Below, piece after piece: positions 26,050 to 35,196 of a DNA stretch of 64,000 nt. The stretch is from positions 1 through 64,000 of the forward strand of contig NZ_JAEFAJ010000012.1 of the NCBI RefSeq assembly GCF_016287535.1, written 5' to 3'. A program made the translations under genes and the position numbers. Origin of the DNA: Ruminococcus sp. (GTDB lineage: Bacteria > Bacillota > Clostridia > Oscillospirales > Ruminococcaceae). Numbering within the stretch: the stretch's first letter is position 1; each line of letters begins with the position of its first letter. The notes beneath the pieces are model-generated. The model saw only the letters and a list, made by a program, of their open reading frames with translations, had not been told where the DNA came from and searched no databases.

Positions 26050-26297
26050 AGGATATGAGATTAATATATCGTGAATGTAGATAAGGAGCTCAGACGCTGC
26101 AGTCGTAGGAACTGGGGGGAAACAGTGATGGTGCGGTCGCCGACCGCCCGAAACGGGCTGTAGTGTCTCCTTCTCTACTTTTTGCAGATCCTCGCCGTCC
26201 GCAGAAAGCCGGCGTAAAAAAGAGATAATCTTCAGATGTCATATGTTTCATTGCTCAATACTTTTTTGCGCAGCCGTCATGGCTGCGTATTTTTTGC
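26050..26297 (+). ncRNA. Candidate structured RNA, unknown family
   Basis: There is no ORF. An extended -10 (TGATAGAAT, 26035-26043) precedes it and an intrinsic terminator (CGCAGCC-GTCAT-GGCTGCG then TATTTTTT, 26269-26297) ends it. A closing helix is built from GTAG 26077-26080 with CTAC 26175-26178, AAGGAG 26083-26088 with CTCCTT 26167-26172, and ACGCTGCAG 26094-26102 with CTGTAGTGT 26158-26166. Inside are three hairpins: ACTG/CAGT with a GGGGGAAA loop (26111-26126), GCGGTC/GACCGC (26133-26147) and CCCG-AAA-CGGG (26147-26157). The G-rich loop could pair with CCGCCC. No known riboswitch consensus fits. Confidence 0.55.
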
Positions 26298-26398
26298 CTT
26301 TTTAAAGCTTGCGCTCAGCCTTAAAGGATTGTTCATTTTTGACTTCTGCAAAATAGTATTCTCATTATGTCCTATAGTGTCATAACCCCTGAAATCCC

Positions 26399-26427
26399 TT
26401 GACACCGTACTTTTGAAATGATAAAAT
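26399..26427 (+). promoter_or_regulatory. Promoter of the GH74 gene
   Basis: TTGACA (26399-26404), 17 bp, TAAAAT (26422-26427). Confidence 0.8.
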
Positions 26428-26501
26428 CAAGTTGAAAAACAGGCACGGATAAGATAACGGGAATGGATATTAAAATACACAAACAGAAAGGAAAAATTGC
26501 A

Positions 26502-29324
26502 ATGAAAACAATGAAAAAGGCTCTGGCAGGTCTTTGCGCCCTCTCGATCTGCGCCGGCTGCAATTCCGTATCAGGCACAACGGATATCAGCAGGGGTACT
26601 GCGTCAGCAGCTTCAGCAAGCATTGCCGACAAAATGGAATGGGGCACCCTCAAAATAGGCGGAGGCGGCTTTGTTTCCGGAATCGTTACAGGCAAAAAGG
26701 CTATGTATGCACGTACAGACGTAGGCGGCGCTTACAGATTCAACTATGATACCGACAGCTGGGAGCAGCTCCTCGGTTTTATCAATGAGGACGACCGCGG
26801 TCTCCTCAGCGTGGACGCAATGGCTATAGACCCCACAGATGATAATACCGTTTATTTCCTCTGCGGCTGCGCTTACTTTTCGGCAGAAAAGACTGTCATA
26901 TTCAAGACCACCGACGGCGGTAAGACCTTCGAGGAATACGACGTTACCGATATGATACAGGTCCACGGCAACGGCAACGGCAGACAGACAGGCGAGTCTA
27001 TAGCTGTAGATCCCGACGATCCAAAGACAATATACTGTGGCGGCGACGTATACGCCGGCGATTCCTGCCTTATCAAGTCCACCGACGGCGGTAAGACATG
27101 GAAGGAAGTCAAAGGCTACGGCGATCTCGGTCTCTTCAAGTACGAGATAAAGTGGCCCACATGGGGCTCGAATATGCGCAAGGCTCTTACAGGCGATGAA
27201 TATTACGCTCAGAACGGCATCGCCTGCATATACATCTACGGCGGAAAGGTATACGTAGGAGCTTCCGCAAAAGGCAAGAACAGCGTGGTCGTTGCAGACG
27301 TAAAGGACGACAAGTTCACCGATATCAGCGACAAGCTCGATTCCGCCAACTATCCCGGAAGGATCACCGGCGACGGCAATGGCAATATCTTCTTCGCTTT
27401 CCAGGGAGCTGTTCAGGTCGGCAATGGTGGCACCTCAGGCAGCATAAAGAAGCTCAACGCCAAAACAGGCGATATAACCGATATCTCCCCTCTTGCTCAC
27501 CTCTACAATCCCGGCAAGGACGCTATGGAGGCAGCAGCTCAGGGCGGTTACAGCGGCATAAGCGTTGATCCGGCAAATCCTGATCATATGGTATCATCTA
27601 CCTGCGGACTTTTCGCAAACGCTCAGCTCTGGGAACCTTGGACAGATGAGCACGGTCCCTGCTGGGGCGACAAGTTCTTCCGTTCAGAGGACGGCGGTAA
27701 AACATGGAGAGAGATATCTCCCGGATATTCTCCCAACTGGGGACAGGATCCACTTGCTGACTACCTCTCCACAGGCGGCTATGACTGGATATACGACAAG
27801 GCTATACACTGGGTGGGCTCTTATGTTATCGACCCTGTAAATCCCGACAGGACATTCTCCACATCGGGCAACGGCGTATTTGCCTGTGATAATACATGGA
27901 GCGATCTCCCGCAGTTCCACTTCCAGCCGGACGGTATCGAGGAAGTTGTTTCCCTTGATTTCGTAAGCACGGCAGACGGACTCGATCTCTCGGCGATCGG
28001 CGACTACGACGGCTTCGTTCACACCTCTGTAGACGGTATACCGCCGCAGTATCAGCCGAATATGGGCTCGACCTCCGCTATCGCGGTATGCCCTCAGAAT
28101 ACGGACGTATGGGCAAGAACTGCCAACGGCGACGGCAACAATACCGGCAGCGGCTACTATACCACTGACCGCGGAAAGACATGGAAGTCCTTCAAGCCTG
28201 CCTGCACAGGCGGAAAACTCTCTATAACAGAGCTTTCAAAGGGCAAGTACAGAATAATAAATACAAGCACTACCGGCGGAGTTTCCTATACAGACGACTT
28301 CGGCGCCACATGGAAGACCAGCGAAGGCATCAAGGCTTCCAAGGGAGTATATACGCTTGTCGATCCTGAAGATCCAAAGATAGTATACGCATCAGGCGCT
28401 CAGCACAACGACTACTGGTCATCAGATATGACCAAGTCAGAGCCTACCTATGACGAGTCGCATTACTCATACTTCATAAGCGAGGACTACGGCGCAACAT
28501 TTACCGAGACACGTATCTGCCCGTACAACTGGGAGCTTACATGGAAATTCGAGCACACAGGCGACCTTGCATACCTCGGAAAAGGCACTGTGGCTCTTGC
28601 AGGCGCAAATAAGGGCGTTTACATCATCTCCGACAAGGGCAAGACCGTGGAACACCTTGACAATGTTGTATACGCGAAGTGCATAGGCTACGGCGCTCCC
28701 GAAAACGCAGGCGGCGTAAATACGCTCTTCATCTACGGAAAGCCCGCTGAGGACGACAAGGAAGGCATATACCGCTCCACCGACGCAGGAAAGACATGGG
28801 TATGTATCAATACAGACCACCTCTACGGCGGTACCGGAAACGGCAACTACCTTGTTGGTGACATGGACGAATTCGGCAAGGTATATATGTCAACAGTCGG
28901 CTGCGGAATTGTTTACGGACAGCTCTCCGACGGCAAGCCAAAGACCACAACCACTACCACATCAAAGACGACTACCACCACTACTACCACAAAAACCACA
29001 ACGACCACTACTGTAACATCAGCTTCCACTACTTCACAGTCGTCAACAACTTCATCAACAAGCTCCGTATTCAACTACGACGCTGATTATAAGGCAGGAG
29101 ATGTGAACTGTGACGGTACTGTTGACCTTTCCGACGCTGTACTCATCATGCAGGCTCTTGCGAACCCTGACAAGTACGGCGAGAACGGCAAGGATCAAAA
29201 GCGTATAACCTCACAGGGCATAAAGAACGCGGACGTTACAGGGAATGACGGAATGACCACAGGCGACGCAGCAGCTATCCAGAGATACCTGCTCCATCTC
29301 ATTTCAGAGCTTCCCGAAAAATAA
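26502..29324 (+). CDS. GH74 xyloglucanase with type I dockerin
   Basis: 940 residues from ATG 26502 (AAAGGA upstream, followed at once by the signal peptide). The catalytic module, about 45-800, has the GH74 signature WGTLKIGGGGFVSG, repeated beta-propeller blades with DGGKTW/DAGKTW turns, and two likely acid residues: Asp73 in RTDVGGAYR and Asp501 or 503 in GDYDGF. GH74 enzymes cut the beta-1,4-glucan backbone of xyloglucan. A linker of Thr and Ser (about 807-860) leads to a dockerin with two Ca-binding repeats (GDVNCDGTVDLSD; ADVTGNDGMTTGD). The protein is secreted and probably docks to a scaffoldin. The signal ends in CAGC, which loosely resembles a lipobox, but a dockerin protein is not expected to be membrane-anchored. 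Confidence 0.92.
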   Translation: MKTMKKALAGLCALSICAGCNSVSGTTDISRGTASAASASIADKMEWGTLKIGGGGFVSGIVTGKKAMYARTDVGGAYRFNYDTDSWEQLLGFINEDDRGLLSVDAMAIDPTDDNTVYFLCGCAYFSAEKTVIFKTTDGGKTFEEYDVTDMIQVHGNGNGRQTGESIAVDPDDPKTIYCGGDVYAGDSCLIKSTDGGKTWKEVKGYGDLGLFKYEIKWPTWGSNMRKALTGDEYYAQNGIACIYIYGGKVYVGASAKGKNSVVVADVKDDKFTDISDKLDSANYPGRITGDGNGNIFFAFQGAVQVGNGGTSGSIKKLNAKTGDITDISPLAHLYNPGKDAMEAAAQGGYSGISVDPANPDHMVSSTCGLFANAQLWEPWTDEHGPCWGDKFFRSEDGGKTWREISPGYSPNWGQDPLADYLSTGGYDWIYDKAIHWVGSYVIDPVNPDRTFSTSGNGVFACDNTWSDLPQFHFQPDGIEEVVSLDFVSTADGLDLSAIGDYDGFVHTSVDGIPPQYQPNMGSTSAIAVCPQNTDVWARTANGDGNNTGSGYYTTDRGKTWKSFKPACTGGKLSITELSKGKYRIINTSTTGGVSYTDDFGATWKTSEGIKASKGVYTLVDPEDPKIVYASGAQHNDYWSSDMTKSEPTYDESHYSYFISEDYGATFTETRICPYNWELTWKFEHTGDLAYLGKGTVALAGANKGVYIISDKGKTVEHLDNVVYAKCIGYGAPENAGGVNTLFIYGKPAEDDKEGIYRSTDAGKTWVCINTDHLYGGTGNGNYLVGDMDEFGKVYMSTVGCGIVYGQLSDGKPKTTTTTTSKTTTTTTTTKTTTTTTVTSASTTSQSSTTSSTSSVFNYDADYKAGDVNCDGTVDLSDAVLIMQALANPDKYGENGKDQKRITSQGIKNADVTGNDGMTTGDAAAIQRYLLHLISELPEK

Positions 29325-29355
29325 AGATATCCCTCTCTCCATTGACAAATAATGA

Positions 29356-29400
29356 AGCCGCAGCACTTCCGGTATACTACCGGAGGTGCTGCGGCTTTTT
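29356..29400 (+). terminator. Terminator of the GH74 gene
   Basis: Long stem AGCCGCAGCACTTCCGGTA / CCGGAGGTGCTGCGGCT followed by TTTT. Confidence 0.92.
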
Positions 29401-29401
29401 A

Positions 29402-29430
29402 TTGACAAAAAAGCCGTGATGTTTTATAAT
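29402..29430 (+). promoter_or_regulatory. Promoter of the NarL-type two-component operon
   Basis: Perfect consensus TTGACA (29402-29407), 17 bp, TATAAT (29425-29430), starting two bases after the GH74 terminator. Confidence 0.9.
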
Positions 29431-29489
29431 TGTTGTGTACTCAATAACAGCCGATTTACGTGACGGCTGATTTCTGAAAGAAAGTCGGT

Positions 29490-30572
29490 GTGAGATTGAA
29501 CAGACTGATCGATAAGCTTGCGATACTTACAATATGCACAATCAGCCTCCTGCTGACAAGCAGTTTCACAGCTCCGGTCATTACCGTACTTACGGCAATA
29601 GCCGTATCCTCTGCTGCGCAGCTCTTCACAGGAACTCCTGCCGCATCCGCTATAATTGCCGCAGGCTCTCTGCTGTGCGGCTTTTTCCCGATGTTTTTCT
29701 GCACCATACCGCTTATGCTCTATGACGCTCTGTGGGAAAAGAAATGGTGGCTCGTTCTCCCTGCGGCATCTGTCATACTGAAGCTCGGCTCGCTGTCAGC
29801 AAGACAGCTGATAATAACCGCCGCGGCAGCCGCTGTAGCATATATAATATATACCCGTATCTCAGGACTTGAAAAGACCGTGGAAAAGCTCACACAGCTC
29901 CGTGATGAGGTCGCCGGCAAGAACCGTCAGCTCTCAGAGCAAAATATTCGGCTTGCCCATGCTCAGGACAGCGAGATACGCCTTGCCACCATGAAGGAGC
30001 GTAACCGTATCGCCCGTGAGATTCACGACAATGTCGGACATATGCTGACCCGTTCCATTCTGCAGTCCGGTGCTCTTATAGTTATAAACAAGGACGAACA
30101 GCTGCGCGAACCTCTTGAAAGCCTGCGCTCCACTCTTGACAGCGCTATGACCAGTATCCGTGAGAGCGTTCACGATCTCCACGATGACTCCATCGACCTG
30201 AAAAAAGTCATTGAGGACAGCATAAGCAGCGTTGACAGCAGGTTCACTGTTGACCTTGACTGCGATGTAAGCGCCGCCATGCCCGGCAGCGTAAAGCTCT
30301 GCATAATAGGCATAGTCAAGGAGGGGCTCTCAAACGCTGTAAAGCATTCAAACGGCGACAGGATAAGTATCATAGTCCGCGAGCACCCTGCCTTTTATCA
30401 GCTTATGCTCGAAGATAACGGCAGCTGCACGGAAATAAACGAAAGCGGCATAGGTCTGAAGAATATGACAGACCGTGCAGAGGCTCTGAACGGAAGGATA
30501 ACCTTTACTCCATCGCCTCAGGGCTTCAGGATATTCCTCTCCCTGCCAAAGAACGATAACGCAGTAACATAA
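29490..30572 (+). CDS. NarL/DesK-type sensor histidine kinase
   Basis: 360 residues from GTG 29490. Four or five membrane helices in the first 125 residues lead into a coiled coil and a HisKA_3 domain (ERNRIAREIHDNVGH, phospho-acceptor His in EIHD). A HATPase domain follows (KEGLSNAVKHS; DNGSC; GIGLKNM). The input domain is membrane-embedded, as in kinases that sense membrane state or antibiotics. It is followed after 16 bp by its partner regulator. Confidence 0.88.
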   Translation: MRLNRLIDKLAILTICTISLLLTSSFTAPVITVLTAIAVSSAAQLFTGTPAASAIIAAGSLLCGFFPMFFCTIPLMLYDALWEKKWWLVLPAASVILKLGSLSARQLIITAAAAAVAYIIYTRISGLEKTVEKLTQLRDEVAGKNRQLSEQNIRLAHAQDSEIRLATMKERNRIAREIHDNVGHMLTRSILQSGALIVINKDEQLREPLESLRSTLDSAMTSIRESVHDLHDDSIDLKKVIEDSISSVDSRFTVDLDCDVSAAMPGSVKLCIIGIVKEGLSNAVKHSNGDRISIIVREHPAFYQLMLEDNGSCTEINESGIGLKNMTDRAEALNGRITFTPSPQGFRIFLSLPKNDNAVT

Positions 30573-30588
30573 TATGACGGAGGTTTAT

Positions 30589-31215
30589 ATGAACATCATT
30601 GTTATAGACGACGACAAGCTCGTAGCTCTGTCGCTGAAAACCATTCTTGAAAGCTCAGGCACAGTTACCGTTGCCGCCATGGGTTCAAGCGGAAATGAAG
30701 CCATAGAGCTGTACCGCAGCCATACTCCGGATGTAATGCTCATGGATATTCGCATGGACGGCATGACCGGTCTTGAAGCGGGAGAAGCTATACTGAAGGA
30801 GTTCCCCGACGCGCGTATCCTTTACCTTACTACCTTCTCAGACGATGAATACATTGTAAAAGCACTGAATATGGGTGCTAAGGGGTATATACTGAAACAG
30901 GACTTTGACAGTATAGTTCCCGCTCTTGAAGCCGTCATGCGCGGTCAAAGCGTTTTCGGCGAGAAGGTGATAACAAAGCTCCCGGAGCTTATGGTGCCTA
31001 AGGGACAGTACGATTTCAGCGCTCACGGCATAAGCGACAAGGAGCGTGAAATAATGGAGCTCGTCGCAAAGGGGCTCAGCAACAAGGAAATAGCAGGACA
31101 GCTCTTTCTCGGTGAGGGAACTGTAAGAAATTATATAAGCAGTCTGCTTGACAAGCTATGCCTGCGCGACAGGACTCAGCTCGCGGTATACTACTATACC
31201 GAGGTAAGAGGCTGA
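30589..31215 (+). CDS. NarL/FixJ-family response regulator
   Basis: 208 residues from ATG 30589 behind GGAGG. The receiver domain has DDD near residue 8 and phospho-acceptor Asp in VMLMDIRMDG. A LuxR-type helix-turn-helix follows (DKEREIMELVAKGLSNKEIA). Regulators of this class often bind short inverted repeats upstream of exporter operons. The palindrome at 21314-21331 is a possible target, by inference only. Confidence 0.9.
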   Translation: MNIIVIDDDKLVALSLKTILESSGTVTVAAMGSSGNEAIELYRSHTPDVMLMDIRMDGMTGLEAGEAILKEFPDARILYLTTFSDDEYIVKALNMGAKGYILKQDFDSIVPALEAVMRGQSVFGEKVITKLPELMVPKGQYDFSAHGISDKEREIMELVAKGLSNKEIAGQLFLGEGTVRNYISSLLDKLCLRDRTQLAVYYYTEVRG

Positions 31216-31233
31216 AATACATATAAAAATTAA

Positions 31234-31269
31234 AACAGCGAAGAGTGGTGTTCCTCTTCGCTGTTTTTT
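31234..31269 (+). terminator. Terminator of the NarL-type operon
   Basis: AACAGCGAAGAG / CTCTTCGCTGTT then TTTTT. Confidence 0.9.
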
Positions 31270-31342
31270 TGAAGGTGGTTATTTAAAGGAAGATTTCTAA
31301 TGAACCGTGAATGTCTTCTTAACATGGCTTCCCTCAGGTCAG

Positions 31343-34300
31343 TTATGACCTGTCGGGAAGTGTCTTTATAAGACCGAGCAGATGCTTCTGGATAGCAGCC
31401 GCGTCACCTGTTGTAACGCCGTCGTTATTGCCTGAGCAGTCTGCGTTTGCAAGGCCCTGCTTGGTGATATGGCGGCTGTCGCTGCCATTCTCACCGTACT
31501 TGTTGGGATTAGCAAGGCTCTGCATGATAAGAACTGCGTCTGAGAGGTCGACCTGACCGTCGCAGTTTACGTCACCGTACTTGGTAACGCCTGTACCGGG
31601 ATTTGTACCGGAGGAAGTGGTAGTGGTGGTAGTGGTAGTTGTTGTGGTAGTAGTTGTCTTTGATGTGGTAGTTGTTGTTCTGATCTCGCTGGGATCGCCT
31701 GCTGCGTAAACAGCCTTGATAGTAACGCCCTCGCTTACAGGAACTGTTATCTCATCTGATGTGGTATTGGAAACTGTTGCTCCTGATACCTCCCAGTGAT
31801 CGAATCTGTAGCCTTCCTTAGCTGTAGCCTTTACAGTTACAGGGTAGTCTGTGAAGTACTTGCCGCTCCATGTGCTCATGGAATCGTCAAACTTGATGGT
31901 GTTGAGCTTAAGTGTTCCCTTGCTGCCGTCGTTGCTTACGGATACGCTTGCAAGACTGCCTGTGAGACCCATAAAGTTCTTCATCTGGCTTGTAACGTTG
32001 CTGTATCTTGTGTTGTAGAATGTTTCGAGGAGCTGATAATCCTGATCGAATGTAGACTCATTGTGAATGTTCTTGGATGACGGGAAGCGCTTGTATGTAT
32101 CAAGGATCTGCTGCTTGAAGCCCTTGTAGTAGTTTATAGCAGCTGTAGTCTTGTTTGTGTCAAAGTTGTAGTTTGCCATATCCATGAAGCTGAGCTCGAA
32201 CTGCTTCTTGAATTCTGCGTTCTTCATGAGATTTGTGAAAGCTCCGCTGATGGAGCCGCCGCCTCCCATGAAGCCGCCCCAGCCTCCCATACCGCCGCCG
32301 CCGAACTGGCTGAAGCTGTTGTATGTAGGACCTACTTCATTTACCTTGTCTGCAAGGTTTGCGGAATACTCTGTATCAAAGAGAACCATACGCCACTTGC
32401 CGTCTGCATAAGGATTAGACTCGTCTACTGTATCTGCGCGCCATACACCTGTGTTGTTGTTTGGCCAGTCGTGGTTAGCCCAGTATATCTGAGCTGCAAA
32501 GTAGTCGATAAAGCTCTGGATATCAAGCTTCTGAGCTATCTGCTGGTATGCAGCGTCGCTTGTCATATCTGCACTTGCGATCTGGCTGAGAAGGCTGTTC
32601 CAGTCGGAGAGATCCTGATCCTTACCGTCTTCAAGAGTACCGTTCTTGATGAAAGCAACGTCGTTCTTCTTGATACCGTAGTGTGACTTGAAGTAGTCTG
32701 AGTTATACTTCTCCATGAGCTGATAAATGCCCCAGAATTCGCCGTCGATGAAGAGTATGCACTCGCTTGTAGCCTGAGTGGTCATATCTCTGTCGCCAAC
32801 AAGAGACTGGTTTACTGAGTCACGGAAGAAGCCTGCCATATTGTCGTTTCCGCCGTTTCTTATAGTGAAGCCGTCGAATGTGTCGATGACCTTGTTATTC
32901 TTTTCCTTTGTGGACTTGCCTTCAAAGAGATCGTACTCGACCTCGCCCTTGCCGTAGTCCATACGTGCGAAGATGTTGAAGCTCTTCTGAGCCCATGCAC
33001 GTGAAGCAGCACCCTTTGTTCTGATGCCTACGTCCTGTGATACAACGCTCTCGCCGTTATCGAAGATCTCGATATTTGCGGGACGCTCCCATGCTTCGCC
33101 CTTCTGATTGTAGTTAGCCTGAGCCATGAATGCCATGTCGCCCATGTTGAAGCCGCCCATTCCGCCGCCGCCGAATCCGCCACCAGCTGCTGCGCCGCCC
33201 TGAGCTGCGTCACCGCCTGCCTGCTGACCGCCAAAGCCGCCCCACTGCTGAGCACCGCCCTGAGCTGCGTCACCGCCTGCCTGCTGACCGCCGAAGCCGC
33301 CCCACTGCTGGGCACCGCCCTGAGCTGCGTCACCACCTGCCTGCTGACCGCCGAAGCCGCCCCACTGCTGGGCACCGCCCTGAGCTGCGTCACCGCCTGC
33401 TGCGCCGCCGAACTGACTAAAGTCGAAACCGCCTGCGCCGCCCTGCTGACCGCCGAAGCCGCCCCACTGCTGAGCGCCGCCCTGCTGAACGTCCTCGTCA
33501 GCGTTTACTGCGGGACCGCCTGCGCCGCCGAGCTGAACGTCGCCCCAGTTGCCCTGAGCTGCATTGCCGTTCTGACCGCCCATGTTCCAGTTGCCCATAT
33601 TGAAGCCGCCCTGAGCTGCGTCACCATTCTGACCGCCCATATTGAAGTTGCCCATGTTGAAGCCGCCTGCGCCGCCGTTAGCGTCGCCGCCCATGTTCCA
33701 GTTACCGCCGCCGAAGTTCATGCCGCCGAAGCCGCCCATGCCTCCGCCGCCTTCTTCGTATACCTTACCTGTTACATAGATACCTTTTTCGTAATCGAAG
33801 AGGTTGTCGGGATCGGTAACGAGTGAGATGACCTTCATGTTCCTGTATTTGTCAACATTGGCTGAGCCTACGAAATAAGTCTTTGTAACTACAGCACTTG
33901 TTCTGCCCTGAGAGTCAACGGCTACCGCACGTACAACGGCTGCCTTGAGCACGCCCTCATCTGGAGCGAGGATATCGGTATAAGCCGAGATGTCAGTTCT
34001 TGCGCTGAGCTTGTTGGGCTGGCTGGTCATATCCTGTACTGTGATAGGACCTGTGTATCTCTCGGAAGCAGATGTGGGATCGCTTCCGTCCAGTGTATAG
34101 TAAACTGTTGTGCCCTGTGGAGCTTCAAGAGTGAGGGAGAAGCTGTTGTTGTAGAAGCCGCTCTCTGCGGAGAATCCGGGGGTCCTTACTGCGTTTGAGC
34201 CTTCAGGAGCGCTGTTTGCAGCGTCGGGAGTAGTTGAGAGAACATAGAACTCTCCGCTGCCGTCGGGATACTGACCGTAGGAGGTATCCTTAGCCATATC

Positions 34301-34732
34301 CTCAAAGGTCACCTGTGAAGCTACGTTTCCGGAAGCGTCGGTAAGAATGAGGGTCTCGCCGCTTGTTGAAAGTCCGAAAGGAGCTATTGCGCTGTTTGTC
34401 TCACCTGCTGTGCCGTCGCAGAAAACTACCTTTCTTCCGCCTGCCTGAATGGTAGTGCCTGCGGGGAATGTGAAGCGGTAAGGTGTTTCAGCCTTGTCGC
34501 TTATACCCCAGCCGCTGATATCTACTGCGCTGCTGGAGCTGTTGTAGAGCTCTATCCAGTCGTAAGTGCCGCCGTCAGGAGCTGTGTAGGTAGAATTCTT
34601 CGGACATACTTCATTGATAGTCACCGAGCTTGCTGCGGATACCTGAGCAGCCGGGAATGTACTTGCGGTTCCGAGGAGCATTGCAAGGCTCATTATACCT
34701 GAAACCGTTCTTCTTGCTGATTTCTTGAACAT
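31343..34732 (-). CDS. Secreted CotH-kinase-like protein with Gly/Gln-rich insertion and type I dockerin
   Basis: 1129 residues from ATG 34732 behind GGAGGG. Order: signal peptide (cut after VSAA, about residue 38); lamin-tail domain (TINEVCPKNSTY, GGTYDWIELYN); chitobiase-type Ig domain (TTVYYTLDGSDPT); first part of CotH; a Gly/Gln/Ala/Trp/Phe-rich insertion about 335-540 with 20-residue tandem repeats; main CotH kinase part (FFRDSVNQSL, LFIDGEFWGIYQLMEKYN, WRMVLFDTEY); InlB-like B-repeat (GYRFDHWEVSG); poly-Thr linker; dockerin (GDVNCDGQVDLSD, GNNDGVTTGD). CotH proteins are atypical kinases, and dockerin-bearing ones occur in cellulosome producers. The dockerin nearly matches that of the GH74 enzyme. 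Confidence 0.9.
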   Translation of the reverse strand: MFKKSARRTVSGIMSLAMLLGTASTFPAAQVSAASSVTINEVCPKNSTYTAPDGGTYDWIELYNSSSSAVDISGWGISDKAETPYRFTFPAGTTIQAGGRKVVFCDGTAGETNSAIAPFGLSTSGETLILTDASGNVASQVTFEDMAKDTSYGQYPDGSGEFYVLSTTPDAANSAPEGSNAVRTPGFSAESGFYNNSFSLTLEAPQGTTVYYTLDGSDPTSASERYTGPITVQDMTSQPNKLSARTDISAYTDILAPDEGVLKAAVVRAVAVDSQGRTSAVVTKTYFVGSANVDKYRNMKVISLVTDPDNLFDYEKGIYVTGKVYEEGGGGMGGFGGMNFGGGNWNMGGDANGGAGGFNMGNFNMGGQNGDAAQGGFNMGNWNMGGQNGNAAQGNWGDVQLGGAGGPAVNADEDVQQGGAQQWGGFGGQQGGAGGFDFSQFGGAAGGDAAQGGAQQWGGFGGQQAGGDAAQGGAQQWGGFGGQQAGGDAAQGGAQQWGGFGGQQAGGDAAQGGAAAGGGFGGGGMGGFNMGDMAFMAQANYNQKGEAWERPANIEIFDNGESVVSQDVGIRTKGAASRAWAQKSFNIFARMDYGKGEVEYDLFEGKSTKEKNNKVIDTFDGFTIRNGGNDNMAGFFRDSVNQSLVGDRDMTTQATSECILFIDGEFWGIYQLMEKYNSDYFKSHYGIKKNDVAFIKNGTLEDGKDQDLSDWNSLLSQIASADMTSDAAYQQIAQKLDIQSFIDYFAAQIYWANHDWPNNNTGVWRADTVDESNPYADGKWRMVLFDTEYSANLADKVNEVGPTYNSFSQFGGGGMGGWGGFMGGGGSISGAFTNLMKNAEFKKQFELSFMDMANYNFDTNKTTAAINYYKGFKQQILDTYKRFPSSKNIHNESTFDQDYQLLETFYNTRYSNVTSQMKNFMGLTGSLASVSVSNDGSKGTLKLNTIKFDDSMSTWSGKYFTDYPVTVKATAKEGYRFDHWEVSGATVSNTTSDEITVPVSEGVTIKAVYAAGDPSEIRTTTTTSKTTTTTTTTTTTTTTSSGTNPGTGVTKYGDVNCDGQVDLSDAVLIMQSLANPNKYGENGSDSRHITKQGLANADCSGNNDGVTTGDAAAIQKHLLGLIKTLPDRS
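33196..33420 (-). repeat. 60-bp tandem repeat inside the CotH gene
   Basis: A 60-bp unit (20 residues, core QQWGGFGGQQAGGDAAQGGA) recurs in exact register at least three times, with a degenerate fourth copy and related Gly-Asn-Met repeats further along (33560-33740). Copies differ by only one to three bases. Confidence 0.85.
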
Positions 34733-34813
34733 AATAATTCCCTCCATTATGATTTTTCATGTTATTCTGATTCAGGGTTCACAGAACCCTCTTTCATTTT
34801 TCACCTTGTGTAC

Positions 34814-34857
34814 ATGATACAAAAGCAATCTTAAAATAATCTTAAACTTGTCTTAAA
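34814..34857 (-). promoter_or_regulatory. CotH promoter with three 11-bp-spaced heptamer repeats
   Basis: On the minus strand TTTAAGA occurs three times with starts exactly 11 bp apart (plus-strand TCTTAAA at 34829, 34840 and 34851). Nine bases after the nearest copy is a -10 TATCAT (34814-34819), and no good -35 exists. This geometry is typical of activation by OmpR/SARP-type winged-helix regulators. Confidence 0.65.
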
Positions 34858-35071
34858 CATAAAAAATCCGGATTTTCGGGCTAAAAAGCCGGCTTTTTCA
34901 AGCTATTCCGTGATTTCAGTGTATCATCTTTCACAAACGGTGTCAACGAAGAGAGCAAAAAATGCACATTTTCAGCAAAGATAGCAAGAATTGAACGATT
35001 TGCCATTGTATTTCCCGTCTTTTATTTAACTTTTTTCACCTGCGGCGGATATAAAAATAACATATCAGCAC

Positions 35072-35100
35072 TTGACTGATGACAAAATTCATTGTATTAT
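35072..35100 (+). promoter_or_regulatory. Promoter of the ECF sigma operon
   Basis: TTGACT (35072-35077), 17 bp, TATTAT (35095-35100). Confidence 0.7.
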
Positions 35101-35196
35101 GTATATATATTTATTTTTAAAATATTATGAGAGAATCTCCGTTCTCATACGTCTAATATGTGAGAAGGGAGCATCTCTTCTGAAAGGGGGACGCTC

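Larger units (their letters stand above)
34733..35196. other. Divergent intergenic region between CotH and sigma-factor genes
   Basis: 464 bp holding the two promoters listed separately. The A/T-rich middle shows no ORF. An imperfect inverted repeat around TTCTCATA / TATGTGAGAA (35132-35165) lies in the sigma-gene leader. Confidence 0.5.

Noticed and set aside
26050-26297. Known riboswitch (cobalamin, c-di-GMP, lysine, ZTP, M-box, fluoride)
   Set aside because: I compared remembered consensus motifs one by one and none fits in order; left as unknown.
33028-33393. 121-codon minus-strand frame with perfect protein repeats (TQLRAVPSSG)
   Set aside because: An out-of-frame reading of the 60-bp repeats within the CotH gene on the same strand.
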